A DNA stretch of 64,000 nt from Diphasiastrum complanatum. Lineage: Eukaryota > Streptophyta > Lycopodiopsida > Lycopodiales > Lycopodiaceae. The notes below the pieces were generated by a model, which did not search any database, was not told where the DNA came from, and saw nothing but the letters and a program-made list of their open reading frames with translations. The position numbers were made by a program, and so were the translations under genes. Location of the stretch: NCBI GenBank assembly GCA_029204225.1, contig CM055100.1, positions 60,590,560 to 60,654,559 on the forward strand, read 5' to 3'. Each line of letters begins with the position of its first letter. The stretch's first letter is position 1. This document shows positions 20,255 through 31,770 of this stretch, piece after piece.

Positions 20255-20936
20255 AGTCTGTTATCTAAACATGTGCCTTCAGCTACTATGAGAAATTTCA
20301 ACTACTTTAGTGGTATATTGGTTAATTGTCAACATTAGGCCAATATGCATTTTAGACTTGGAGATAAATTTTATGAAAGACATTTTAGTCTAAGTTCATT
20401 TGAATTACCACTTTTGGAAAGTGTGGGAAAGTTAGAAGGTCGATTTTGGAATATTCAAGTTTGAATGTTTGGTTCATTGAATCTAGTCCATATTTTTAGT
20501 AGGGTTTTTGATCTAGAAGTTTCTATGGAGGGAAACCAAAGTCAAAAGAGGTCATGGATCTGCTATAAATAGATGTACACATGTGGAAAGAGCATCATTC
20601 TCTCTCTCTCACCTCATTCATGCTTATACATGAGTTCTCTTTGGGTTCATATATCCATTTTTGCACTATAGTGTTGATATTATGCAATCTTGTGTGTAGA
20701 ATGCAATTTTATGTTATGTATTGGATCCACACATGTGAACTACAGTACCTTACTATTATTGTAAGCAACTTCATTTTATCATATATTTGATGTTTGATCA
20801 AGATCTTATTGAGTTTACATCACTTTTGTGTAGTTGATGTTAGATTTCTACATTGTCAATGTGCTAGATGTGTTGACATTCATAAGCAAAGATTAAGGGG
20901 ACCTAATTGGATCTTAGTGATTCATATTTCTTCACA
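20255..20936 (+). repeat. Probable 5' LTR of element G (start uncertain)
   Basis: The right end is defined by TTCTTCACA directly before a primer binding site. A TATA box, CTATAAATAG, lies at 20563-20572, followed by pyrimidine-rich CTCTCTCTCTCACC, a typical LTR promoter and leader layout. I could not locate the matching 3' LTR or the left TG end. Confidence 0.6.
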
Positions 20937-20948
20937 TGGTATCAGAGA
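20937..20948 (+). promoter_or_regulatory. Primer binding site of element G
   Basis: TGGTATCAGAGA differs from the consensus initiator-tRNA site only in the last base and abuts the CA end of the LTR. Confidence 0.85.
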
Positions 20949-22100
20949 TTTTGGTGCAGGTTATTGAAGGATCACCCATCTTTATCAAGGATTTGGAGAG
21001 TTACCAACTCTAGAGTGTGCTAGATTGATTTCTACAAAAAAAATCAAGCATTTTTCATGTGTCGAATTGATTTTTTGTAATTTAAAACTCAATATAGGGT
21101 TGTGATCTTGAAGTAGGCTGATTTCACACATTACTTACTGAATTTGGATGACTTTAATTGCATTAGGAAGGTCTCATTGAAGGCTACAAGATTCTATATC
21201 AAGTTTGAAGCATTTGCATGTAGAATTTGCAAGATTCAATTTTTTGTACTTTTGTCAAGTGAGATGCAGATGTGAAGGACATACTGTCGATTTGTGCTAG
21301 CTCAATCCGAAGATTGAGTGTATCCATTGCCACAAGAAGGGTCATGCAGCCATGGATTGCTACCAGAACCCGAGGAACCAGCAGCCACAAGGCAAACGGG
21401 AGAACAATATACGTCGAAGATCTAGAAAGCTTGAAGATGGGCGAAGATAGGTCGAACGGTGAAAAATTCGACGGCCTATCTACGTATAGATGTGTGTCCT
21501 CCACATCTGACACACAAGAGGTGATCCTTGATTCAAGAACTACCTCACATTTTGTTACATCAAGATGAATAATGTTTGATTTTTGAAGTATTGATCCATC
21601 AAGATTCATAGTTCTTGGAGATGGATCAAAACACCGAGTGAATGGTATTGGTTCATTATGGCTCAGTACAAACGGTGGAGACTGACGACTCTCTTCGTAC
21701 CCACACTACAACAAGCTTTGCTATCAGTAGCAAAGATAGCAGATGTTGGGATGCATGTGATGTTTTCAAACAAAACATGTAATGTTGTTGAAGCCAGCAC
21801 CAATACGTTGATCGCACAAGGAAGGCGCAAAGGAAACCTGTATCATTTGAGGATATTCCTACCAACATATCAAGCACATCAAGCTCATGATTCTGCGGAT
21901 GTCCTATGGCACATGGACTATGCCACATGAACTCAATGACATTGTATCAAGCAAGCCAACATGGAGCTATCATAGGAGTAAGCATCTCAAATGCAACTAG
22001 TTTGACCACATGTGATGCCGACGCGCTGTGTGTTTGTCACAACGGCGCTTAAGAAATTCTCTGATAATGCAGAAGAGTTTCTTGTCTTGAACATGATCGA
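20949..22100 (+). pseudogene. Element G: Copia gag-protease remnant
   Basis: Near 21316-21366 the plus strand encodes a CCHC knuckle (CIHCHKKGHAAMDC) followed by a basic, Gln-rich segment. Downstream blocks match the protease tail and GAG-pre-integrase start in other frames: LQQALLSVAKIAD, then FSNKTCNVVEAS, then GRRKGNLYHL, ending near 21900 with LWHMDYA (usual LWHRRLGH). Several stops interrupt it. No integrase or RT of Copia type follows; Gypsy sequence begins after about 22300. Confidence 0.65.
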
Positions 22101-22339
22101 ATGCTCAATTGTCTGATAGTTGTATATTTGTAATCAGTTGGTTTCAATCTTATTCCACATACTGGTTTTACCTTGTTGAATGCATAAGTAAACTATACGT
22201 AGATCAGCGATGTTTGTCCTCACCTTGGAGGATTGTAGATCCTGTCACAGAGGCCAGTAGACCCAAGGACAAAATCGAACTCCATATGGGTTTGTTTCTG
22301 TGGGATTCTCCAACAGTGGTATCAAATCAAAACAATTCC

Positions 22340-23318
22340 TGTCTGGATAACAACTGTGCCTTGATCACTTTGATCATGGAGATTCTCCATCAGATCTTTG
22401 TAGAAAGATTGTTTATGGAATGTCGAGTGACATTGTTAGTGATAGAGATCTTAAGTTCACTTCTAGTTAGCAGTATTTCATAAACTAGAAACTTCTCTTA
22501 GTTTTAGTTCTTCTAATCATCTTGAATTAGATGGCCAAATGAAAAGAACTAATCAAACTATGGAAGATATGTTGAGAACATATGTTTCTCACAAACAATC
22601 TCATTGAGAAGATTACATTCCTCTTATTGAGTTTGCATACAATAGTAGAAAACATCCTGCTATAGGTTATAGTCCTTTTATGCATATGTACGGTTTTCAA
22701 CCTATATCTCATGTTAATGTGGAGACGATATATGTTAAGATCTAGAATGTTGTAGATTCCCTGCATTATATGCAAGAAATGTTGCAAATGTCTAAGGATA
22801 ATATCCGTAGTGCTCATGACAGAGCTAAGCACTATGTCGACCTTAAGAGATCACTTTGAGATTTTAAAGTTGATAACTTGGTATGTCTTAAAATCCCAAA
22901 AATTCTAGGACATTACATACCAAAAAGCATTATAAACTATCTACCAAATTTTGTGGACCATTCAAGATTGTATAAGAAAAAAAAATCTTTAGCTTACGAA
23001 CTAGATCTTTAAGTCAAATCTACTGCACGCCCAGTATTCATGTGAGTTGGTTAGAAATAATTTTTACATAAAGGTGATACAGTTGGATCTGATGAAGATT
23101 TACTAACATTTGGATGATTTATCACTTAGTGTACCTTTGGATCCTAAGAGAATACTCAAAACTAGAGATAAAAATTTGAGAAATCATTCTATATTTGAGT
23201 GCTTAATCCGATGGAAAAAAGGGTCGCGGACTGAGGATGCTGATTCGTGGGAGAGAATTGATAGCATAAAGAAGCTAAGTTTCACTTCTGAGGATAGGAG
23301 CAGTTCAAGGGGGCAAAA
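22340..23318 (+). pseudogene. Gypsy element D: integrase C-terminal half and chromodomain-like tail
   Basis: Blocks in order: GMSSDIVSDRDLKFTSS (about 22418-22470), GQMKRTNQTMEDMLRTYVSH (usually HPETDGQTER.NQ), EDYIPLIEFAYNSRKHPA, GYSPFMHMYGFQP (about 22525-22740), LSTKFCGPFKIV (about 22935), then from 23110 PLDPKRILKTRDKNLRN and FECLIRWKKG, the chromodomain-like end of plant Gypsy pol. Changes such as TGA for Trp show it is inactive. A purine-rich GAGGATAGGAGCAG stretch and TGTTACATCC at 23319 mark the probable start of its 3' LTR. Confidence 0.78.
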
Positions 23319-23338
23319 TGTTACATCCACGTCCTGCA
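23319..23338 (+). repeat. Truncated 3' LTR start of Gypsy D
   Basis: TGTTACATCCACG follows a purine-rich tract after the Gypsy chromodomain-like tail. It is cut within 20 bases by the LTR half of element A. Confidence 0.5.
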
Positions 23339-24190
23339 TGTGAAGATTAGTAAAATATTATCTTCCTATCTCGAGTTTGGGGTCATGTCCATGGTTATTT
23401 CCATTGTAACCTATGTTGTATATAAAAGGTATGTGAGATTGAGCACATAACCTCCTAGAATAGGTCGAGTTTGAGTTAGGTAGATTCAATTTTGATGTCA
23501 TGCAAAAGTTTAGATAGCATGCAATGTCTTTCTGTATGCATGCAAGCCACATGCAATCAGTGCATGCAACATGCAAAGTGGTTTATGTGATCTACACATG
23601 TCTAGGCAATTTTATGAGTTGACATGTAGTACATGCAATATCTGTGAAAATAGTAACTTTCCAATTCGAGTCAAGTTAGTTTTTTGTCTTCGTAGTGATG
23701 TGTAGGTCTAGAACCTATCAAGAAGCATTTGAGGCTACTCTTGTAGGTCAAAGGATTCTCAAAAAGAGAGATTCTCAAGTCTTATCCATCTCTCTTTTTG
23801 TCATCTAGTAGAGAGGTAGAGGCAATGTGGCATCTAGATTGTTCTCTCTCTCCACGAGTTCTAGAAGGCCTCTTGTATTATAAATAAGGTGGATTTGAAC
23901 CAGAAGTACACACTTCTTTAAGTAAAACTTCCATTTGATCCATTTGAGGTGTAATTATAGTTAGATTGTGATGAATGCTCTTGCCTTTATGCTAACTAGC
24001 TTGCCAATGTTTTCCATGTCATTGTTTTTGGAATAGAAGCTAGTTTAGTGTGCAATCATTCATTCTCTTGATCCTTTGTACTTGCAGCTGGTTCAAACAT
24101 GTGAAAAGTTCACAATATCCATGCATGCAGTTACACATGTGGATCTCTGGTAGGTGTAACTCAGTTAAGTGGACTTTCCATGCAACTCCA
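23339..24190 (+). repeat. Element A LTR, first half (plus orientation), interrupted by a solo LTR
   Basis: Bases 23339-23642 and 24120-24190 match, in inverse orientation, bases 28187-28558 of the intact LTR of A. The copy stops at GCAACTCCA, exactly where element B sequence begins. The missing second half is at 30929-31286 on the other strand, starting with the same CTCCA. Confidence 0.85.
23643..24114 (+). mobile_element. Solo LTR with target duplication ATATC
   Basis: TGTGAAAATAG to AAGTTCACA, 472 bases, flanked by ATATC at 23638-23642 and 24115-24119. The interrupted sequence is the LTR of element A, which reads straight through at the intact copy. No internal region is present, so this is a recombination product of a further LTR element. 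Confidence 0.88.
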
Positions 24191-24631
24191 GTTGAAATTT
24201 TGTTAGGATCTAGTGCAGTATGCAGATCACATCACACAATCACCATAGCCACTCCTCACAAGCTCTCAAAGATGGCACAACAAAAGTTATTAGATTACAA
24301 ATAGACATTGTACATATAGAGTATTCACAAACTACATGAAAAGGCAGGTGTCCTAAAATTGGCCTACCACCTGTCAAACTAAGGTCGGTCCCAATATGGC
24401 CAAATTCGACCGACAAACTTGGGACATGCCCCCAAGTATAGCAAGTACTATAAATAACTATGTACAAGCTAATTTTTCCTATGTGTGGCTACCCGGCTAA
24501 CCCAAGTAGCCGTCTATAGGATCATTGCCCCGATCACAACCATATACAATAAACCAAATAAACTGTACACTAATTACATCATCACATTTAGAGCTTATAC
24601 TAATGAATCAGATCACAAGCTTATTTTTCCA
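24191..24631 (-). repeat. Element B LTR, minus orientation
   Basis: About 440 bases match, in reverse, the LTR at 31287-31758. Shared blocks include the CTACTTGGGTTAGCCGGG and GACAGGTGGTAGGCC segments. It starts at the CTCCA break point in the LTR of A. The outer end is near TTTTTCCA at 24631, where similarity fades. Confidence 0.82.
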
Positions 24632-24955
24632 GTCGTTTTACAATAGATAGAAGTTAGAACTGAATGGAGTTCATTTGAGTTGCATGTTGATCTATAGATG
24701 AACATTCTTGGCTTGCACGTTTCTTGATTTTTGTGAGTGCTTCTGGAGTGAACGAGACCAGAGAATCTATGGATAGGCTGAATTTAAACCCTATACTACA
24801 ATGAAAATCATATCGTTCTACCTAATCTGGGCAATGTCCTAAGAAGATAACATAAAGGACGTCCAACAGCCTGGTAACGGGCACAAACAACCTATAACCA
24901 GAGAAGAAATCAATAAACCACATTTCATAGATCCTCAGTGATAGAATCTGTGAAC
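24632..24955. other. Unassigned sequence between B and C
   Basis: On the minus strand this reads into the Copia C remnant without a recognisable domain. It could be the inner 3' end of element B or a rearrangement junction; I cannot decide. Confidence 0.4.
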
Positions 24956-27290
24956 ATCATCCAATAGCTTTCTTGTCCACAGGTAACTCCACCAATCTCC
25001 ATGTTCCATTCTCTTTTCATCATATGTGAGTTTTGTCTTTCCCTTGATATTCTCCTTGCTTTTGACTTGATGAAGTTCCGTCATCATCACCATCTAAAGT
25101 AGGATCCTTTACATCAACATCAAGAACGTTAGATCCATCCACATCACCATCAATAATGCTTGAAGACACTTTTGGAGTGCTCATAAAAAATGACATCTCT
25201 ACCAGCATTCACTTTGTTAGTAGAAGGAATGTAAACCTTGTAGCCTCTACTCACCTCACTATATCCAACAAAAGTACCTTTCCTTGAAGATGGATCCTCC
25301 TTGGTCCTATCATCAAGAGTAATGTTGGCATAGCATGTGCATCCAAAAGTAGAAAGTTGACACTCAGCCTCCTCTTGAATAACATCTCAAAAGGTGTCCT
25401 TCCATCCAAAATAGCACTCGGCCACCTATTGCACAAGAAATTGGCACACAACAAAGCTTGATCCCAAAATGGTATATCAAGATTAGCACTTAACCTCATG
25501 GCTTTAGCACTTTCACATAAATTCCTATTCTTCCTTTCAGCCACTCCATTTTGTAGTGGGGTCCTTGGTGTTGTATACTCCCTCTTGATCCCATGCTCAT
25601 CACAAAAGGCCTTGAACTTGGTAGATATATACTCATCACCATTGTCACTCCTTAAGCACTTGATCTTTGTGGAAGATTGGTTCTCCCTTGCATTCTTGAA
25701 CTTAACAAAGACATCATACACTTCATATTTGCTCTTTAGTAGATAGATCCAACAAAATCTACTAAAATCATCAATGAAAGTTACATACATATTAGCTCCA
25801 CTGTTGCTAATTGTAGTATTTCCATGAATATCCAAATGTATAACTTGAAAAGGCTTTGTAGATCTAGATGTAGATCTAGTATAAAGTAGTCTATGTGACT
25901 TTGACAAAGCACAAGACTCGAAAACATGATTGATACTTTTTAAGGAACTTGGAAGGCCTATCACAACTTGCTTTCTCCAATGACTTGAAGTTGAGGTGTC
26001 CCATCCTTTTATGCCAAAGCTATTGAATAGGTATTTGCTCTTTTGCAACACATCCAACTTGGTTAGCAATAACACAAACATCTAGTTTGAACAACTTCCC
26101 TTGTCTTTTACCTTTTCCAATCAAGATATCCTTCCTTTTGATCATACAAGCATCTCCATCAAACTCAACTTTGAGTCCTTTACTTAGCAATTGACTCACA
26201 CTAAGCAAATTCTTGGTAATAGATGGAATGAACAAAACATCCTCCAAATGAACATTCCTATTTGTAGAGAGAGAAACAGGAATTGTGCCAATTCCTTTGA
26301 TTGCACACTCACCATCATTGGTCGTGGAGATCACCCTCTTGTCATCTCCATCTGCCAACAAAGAAGTGAAGTACTCTTTGTGAAACGTCATGTTTGAGCT
26401 TGCTCCACTATCAATCCACCATCGATCTAGATCTCCATCATTAGCAAGCATACATGAAGACATCACGAAAGCATCATCATTTGCATCTTCAACATTCAAA
26501 CCATCATCTAGAAGCACATGAGCTTTGATCTATCCTTATTTTTGCCATTTGAAGAAGCATCCACTTGATCTTGCCCTTTAGACCACTTACTTTTGCTTTT
26601 GCCCTTGAATTTGGATTTGATGAACATAGCCTCCTCTCCGACTTGAAATGTTGGTGAAGATCCACCTCTTGATTGAAGCCTATATTCTTCATTGATCAAT
26701 ATCTCTTGAAGATCAATCAAACTTGGCAAAGTCTTTTGAATAGCAATACTTTGAACAATGTTCGCATTAACATCCAACAATCCATTAAGAATAACTTAAA
26801 CAGGCTCTCCTTCCTTATGCTCTCATCAACGCAAGCCAACTCATCATTCAATGCTTTCACTCTCAAAATAACAGTATTTGGAATTTCTTCATTCTTTTGA
26901 AAACAATAAAAGATTTTCCTTCTTAGAGTCAACACTCTAGAAGTAGACTTTGATTCATAAAGCTTCTTTAATGAATCCCAAGCATCCTTACAAGAACACA
27001 AAAAATATTGGTGAGGAGCATCTTCATCATCCTAATGGCTTGGAGAAAGACTATGCAAGATTAGACAAAATGAAGATTGGTTAATTTTTTTAGAAGTTAC
27101 AAAAAATGTCATTTTTTTAGCATTTCATGGAGGTGCATGTCTTTGACAGATCAAAACTCAACCATTTCTTGACCATATTAGGTGTTGTAAAGCTTCAAGA
27201 GCTTCATCATAAGACTCAAAAATTAGTTATTGAATGATTTTTGAAACATTGAACAACTTGGATGCAAAACTAGACATTTTTTTGTGATAA
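24956..27290 (-). pseudogene. Element C: Copia gag, protease and integrase, RT missing
   Basis: Minus-strand order: Gag start near 27280 (MSSFASKLFNVSK), then KDAWDSLKKLYES with TSRVLTLRRKI (26717-27001); a Ser/Lys-rich nucleocapsid region with MCF at the edge of a knuckle (26504-26780); protease WWIDSGASSNMT with KNLLSVSQLLSKGLKVEFD (26020-26517); integrase 25251-26081 with FIDDFSRFCWIYLL, KCLRSDNGDEYISTKF and LQNGVAERKNRNL, giving the D-D-E acids; then a GYKVYIPSTNK segment and the first RT residues (TWRLVELPVDKK) near 24990. The remaining RT and RNase H are gone. Frameshifts separate the blocks, but the integrase block is long and well kept. Confidence 0.82.
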
Positions 27291-27829
27291 ATAAATTGAA
27301 AATTTGTGAGAAAAATGATTAGTGGTAGGGCACTGAGCACCCATTGGGAAGTGTGCATATTGTAAGGGAAAGTTCCTCAAGATCCTGCTTATAAGACAAA
27401 CACACGGGAAAACACTGTGGAGCAAAACCACCCAACCAAATAGAAGCAATTGATGAATCTCCAACAACCTCACCTCCGAGCCACGAGATAGGAGACAAGT
27501 GTAGAGAGAGAAAAATTGGCAATGAATCACCAAAACAATAATGGAGTTGGGCGAGTTTCCACTAGGCTATATAGCCCCAAAGCCTCCCTATGCATGTGCC
27601 CATGCAAGGGTAGAACTCTCCAAAAGCGCTTTTCATTGATATTGATACTCTACACATATTAACAATCCTAGACCCGTCATGTACCAACTCCACTTAGTGT
27701 GTTTGGGCCTCACAAGGCTATTAATTACACTATTGGCCTCGTTCAAAATAACATGGTGTAACGAATAATCTTGAGTACTGGAGTACCATATGTATCCAAG
27801 TCTAGGATTATGCCGAATCCTATATCCAG
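27291..27829 (-). repeat. Probable 5' LTR or leader of element C
   Basis: It lies upstream of the Gag start of C and contains a self-complementary GGCTATATAGCC (TATA-like) near 27570 and a CTCTCTCTCT-type stretch near 27510 on the minus strand, a common LTR promoter layout. I found no second copy and no clear primer binding site, so the limits are uncertain. Confidence 0.4.
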
Positions 27830-28558
27830 TGTGAAGTTTTTAGCACGTGTGAACTTCACCACACACCCTACAGGATCTTACTGAGGTGTTGTGATTGCAC
27901 AAGATTGATCAGAGAACAGTGTACTTAAAAAATCTATGGCAAGACACAATGGCATACATCTAACTGAAAAAACTAACTTCTTACTATGAGAATTGAATGT
28001 TAGAAATAATTCTAGGTGCTCAATATGGGAAAAATAGGCTGCTCTCAAGTAGAGAGAGAAAATCAATGATGAAACACTCGAGTAGAGAGAGAATGAGTCC
28101 AAAACACCAAAGTCTCATTATTCACAATATGGCAAAACATGCCAAGATTTCCCTACATGAGAGAGACTCGAATTCATACAGTGGAGTTGCATGGAAAGTC
28201 CACTTAGCTGAGTCAACTCACCTATCAGAGATCCACATGTATAACTGCATGCATGGATATTGCATGTACTGCATGTCAACTCATAAAATTGCCTAGACAT
28301 GTGTAGATCACATAAACCACTTTGCATGTTGCATGCACTGATTGCATGTGGCTTGCATCCATACAGAAAGACATTGCATGCTATCTAAACTTTTGCATGA
28401 CGTCAAAATTGAATCTACCTAACTGAAGCTCGACCTATTCTAGAAGGTTATGTGCTCAATTCACATACCTTTTATGTACAACATAGATTACAATGGAAAT
28501 AACCATGGACATGACCCCAAATCCGAGATAGGGAGATAATATTTTACTAATCTTCACA
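27830..28558 (-). repeat. 3' LTR of element A (intact copy)
   Basis: On the plus strand TGTGAAGTTTTTAGC to AATCTTCACA, 729 bases. On the minus strand it is preceded by a purine tract (AAGGAGGAG) ending at 28559. It serves as the reference for the two LTR halves at 23339-24190 and 30929-31286. Confidence 0.9.
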
Positions 28559-30568
28559 CTCCTCCTTAAAATTTATGCTCCTATCCAACATAGACTTCGA
28601 AATTAGGCCAAGATTAGACCTCATCTTGATAAAGACATTCTTGAGTAATGGCTTGGTGAGAAGATCTGCAACACAATTTGAAGATTTGACATGCTCCAGT
28701 GAGATCTTTCTCCCAATGACTTTTTCTCTTCCAAAATGATGAGGTACCTTTATGTGTTTGCTCCTTGCATGGAACACTGGATTATTTGCAAGAGTCTGAG
28801 CAGAAATGTTGTCATTTTTTATAATTGGAAGATCTTCATCTGCATAACACTTTAGCTCCAAAAGTAGCCTTTTGATCCATAAAACCTCCTTTGTTGTAGT
28901 TGTAAGAGATTTGTACTCAGCTTCACATGATGATAAGGAAATAGTTGCTTGCTTCTTTGATAGCCAAGAAACCAAGTTTCCTCCAAGAAAAATAGTGTAA
29001 GCACTTGTGGATTTTCTATCCAACTTGTCTCCTACAAACTCTGAATTTGAAAAAGCAATCAAAGTCAAATCTTTTCCTTTGTAAAATAATCCATAATCCA
29101 AAGTAAAAGATATATACCTCAAGAACCTTTTAGCCAACTTCTAGTGATATAACTTTGGATCTTGCATGTGTTGACTTAGCTTATGAACACTAAAGCTTGG
29201 ATCAGGCCTAGTCACTGTTAACCATATAAGTGAGCCAATAAGACTCCTATAAAGAGTGATGTCCACACAGGATTTTTCATCATCTTTCATAGGAACTTTT
29301 ACAGTGTGCTCCATAGGTGTATCTATGCCTTTACAGTTTAACATTTGGAATTTCTTGAGCTTGGAAAGTGCATATCTACTTTGACTTATAAATGCTTGAC
29401 CTCTCCAAAAATCTATTTCAAGGCCTAGAATATAGTAAAGAACTCCTAAGTCCTGCATCTTAAACTCACTACCAAGTGCATGCTTAGTTTCTTCAACTAG
29501 CTTCTCATTATTTCCACAAAGAAAGATATCATCTACATAGATGAGAAGAATAATTACAAAATTATCTACAAACTTATAATACATAGAAGGGTCATATTCA
29601 CTTAGAAAAATTCCAAGTGATATGAGATAGGAGTTGAGCCGTGCATACCAAGACCTTGGTGCATGTTTCAGTCCATACAGACTTTTGAACAAAAGACAAA
29701 CTTTTGATTCATCACCTTCCTTCACAAAACCTGGAAGTTGCTCCATGTAAATCTCCTCCTCAAGGTAACCATTGAGAAATGCATTAGAAACATCAATCTG
29801 GAACATACTCCAATTGTGAAAACATGCAAGAGATATGAGTATTTGAATTGTTACCATCTTTGCAACTGGTGCAAAGGTGTCTTCATAGTCAAGACCTTTG
29901 ATTTGTGAGTAGCCTTTGGCACAAAGTCTTGCTTTATACTTATTGATAAATCCATCATGATTATACTTGATTCTGAAAACCCACTTACATCCAATCACAT
30001 GCATGTTGTTTGGTGGCTTCACAAGCTCCCATGTGTTGTTTGACATCAAGGCTTCAAACTCTTGGGTCATTGCTTCAACCCACTTCTCGGATTGAAGTGC
30101 TTCTTGGACATCCTTAGGCTCTTCATCTGATATGAGAAGTGCATGATAGGAAGTTTCACCTTCCACTTGCCTTCCTTCAGCATCATATGTAAGCCTGCTT
30201 GGCTCAGATCTTGCTCTTGTAGATCTTCTTGGTGTGGTAGCTTGAATTTGCTCCTCCTCAAGCCTCGGCCTCACCACTTCTTGAGCAACATCAAGATTGA
30301 TGATTGACCTTGCATGAGACTCCTAGATCTGTGCATCATCCAATTTAAACTTCTGATCTTCATGGAAGATCACATCTCTACTAACAATGTTCTTGTCAAT
30401 AGAGGGAAGATATACTTTGTATGCTTTTTTAGTGGATGCATATCCTACAAAAATTCCTTTAACTGCACTAGGATCTTCCTTCTTCCTAGTTTCTAGAGGC
30501 ACATGCACAAAGCATACACAACCAAAAATCCTAAGATGATCTACTTTAGGCTTTTTCTTATACAACAT
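28547..30568 (-). pseudogene. Element A pol: integrase C-terminus, RT and RNase H in one frame with two TAG stops
   Basis: The minus-strand frame is nearly continuous. It opens with YKKKPKVDHLRIFGCVCFVH, SAVKGIFVGY and NIVSRDVIFHE. After one TAG comes the linker EEEQIQATTPRRSTRARSEP and RT with VIGCKWVFRIKYN, FAPVAKMVT, IDVSNAFLNGYLEEEIYM, LYGLKHAPRSWY and the active site LLIYVDDIFLCGN. A second TAG at 29141-29143 replaces an expected Trp. RNase H follows with LSSCEAEYKS and NPVFHARSKHIKVPHHF, and the tail VADLLTKPLL. The active-site YVDD is intact. Gag, protease and the integrase core are absent because the frame starts only about 360 bases from the primer binding site. Confidence 0.88.
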
Positions 30569-30916
30569 CTCAAATCGTGGTTTTCCTCCTAAACTCTATG
30601 ATTTTCACAAATCAAATTGATTTATAAACTCAAACAACACATTCTACTCTTCAATACCTATCCAACAAGCTATAGAACATCAAATTTGGATCAATCCTTG
30701 AGAAGTAGCACTCAATTAATGAGGGCTGATTTCACACAAGTGAGCTCTTTGTCCATACAGGGCTCTGCTGGAGCAGATCAGGCTCTTTTTTATCCACTTA
30801 TGATCCACAGATCGCTTGTTTCTCAGCGAGTTTGAATCCCTCTCCCAAATCCGAGTTCCTGCAAACAAAAGCACTGTTGTTCTGATATATACACCCTCAC
30901 CTCTTCAAAGCATGAA
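30569..30916 (-). other. Leader of element A
   Basis: About 350 bases between the primer binding site and the truncated integrase C-terminal reading frame. It has no gag, which shows a large internal deletion from leader to integrase. Confidence 0.6.
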
Positions 30917-30928
30917 GCTCTGATACCA
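30917..30928 (-). promoter_or_regulatory. Primer binding site of element A
   Basis: GCTCTGATACCA on the plus strand abuts the TGTGAAG end of the 5' LTR at 30929. Confidence 0.93.
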
Positions 30929-31286
30929 TGTGAAGTTTTTAGCACATGTGAGCTTCACCACACACCCTACAGAATCTTACTGAGGTGTTGTGATTGCACA
31001 AGATTGATCAGAGAACAGTGTACTTGAAAAATCTATGGCAAGAGCACAATGGCATACATCTGACTAAAAAAACTAACTTCTTACTATGAGAATTGAATGT
31101 CAAAAATAATTCTAAGTGCTCAGTATGGGAAAAATAGGCTGCTCTCGAGTAGAGAGAGAAACTCAATGATGAAACACTCGGGTAGAGAGAGAATGAGTCC
31201 AAAACACCAAAATCTCATTATTCACAATATGGCAAAACATGCCAAGATTTTCCTACATGAGAGAGACTCGCATTCCTACAGTGGAG
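30929..31286 (-). repeat. 5' LTR of element A, second half only
   Basis: It matches 27830-28186 of the intact LTR closely and stops at CAGTGGAG, where LTR B begins. The complementary first half is at 23339-24190 in the opposite orientation. TGGAG here and CTCCA at 24186-24190 form the 5-base target duplication of B. Confidence 0.88.
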
Positions 31287-31758
31287 TAGTTAGAAATCAG
31301 CTTGTGATCTAATTCATTAGTATAAGCTCTAAATGTGATGATGTAATTAGTGTACAGTTTATTTGGTTTACTGTATATAATTGTGATCGGGACGCGACCC
31401 GTTAGGATATATTGATCGGAAATTGATCCCGTAGACGGCTACTTGGGTTAGCCGGGTAGCCACACATAGGAAGAATTAGCATGTACATAGTTATTTACAG
31501 TACTTGCTATACTTGGGGACATGCCTCAAGTTTGTCAGTCGAATTTGGCCATATTGGGCCCGACCTTAGTTTGACAGGTGGTAGGCCAATTTTAAGACAC
31601 CTGCCTTTTCATGCAGTTTGTGAATACTCTATATGTATAATGTTTCTTTGTAATCTAATAACTTTTGTTGTGCCATCTTTGAGAGCTTGTGAGGAGTGGC
31701 TATGGTTATTGTGTGATGTGATTTGCATATTGTACTAGATCCTAACAGAATTTCAACT
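31287..31758 (+). repeat. Element B 5' LTR, plus orientation
   Basis: It begins TAGTTAGAAATC and ends AATTTCAACT directly before a primer binding site. It matches the reverse copy at 24191-24631. The ends are not a clean TG...CA, presumably through mutation. Confidence 0.82.
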
Positions 31759-31770
31759 TGGTATCAGAGC
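31759..31770 (+). promoter_or_regulatory. Primer binding site of element B
   Basis: TGGTATCAGAGC exact, directly after LTR B, showing that B is a bona fide LTR retrotransposon on the plus strand here. Confidence 0.93.

Noticed and set aside
22527-22832. 101-codon minus-strand frame
   Set aside because: It is antisense to the Gypsy D integrase, whose plus-strand motifs are clear.
24632-24955. Coding extension of Copia C
   Set aside because: The minus-strand reading continues past the first RT residues but loses every Copia landmark, so I did not extend the element through it.
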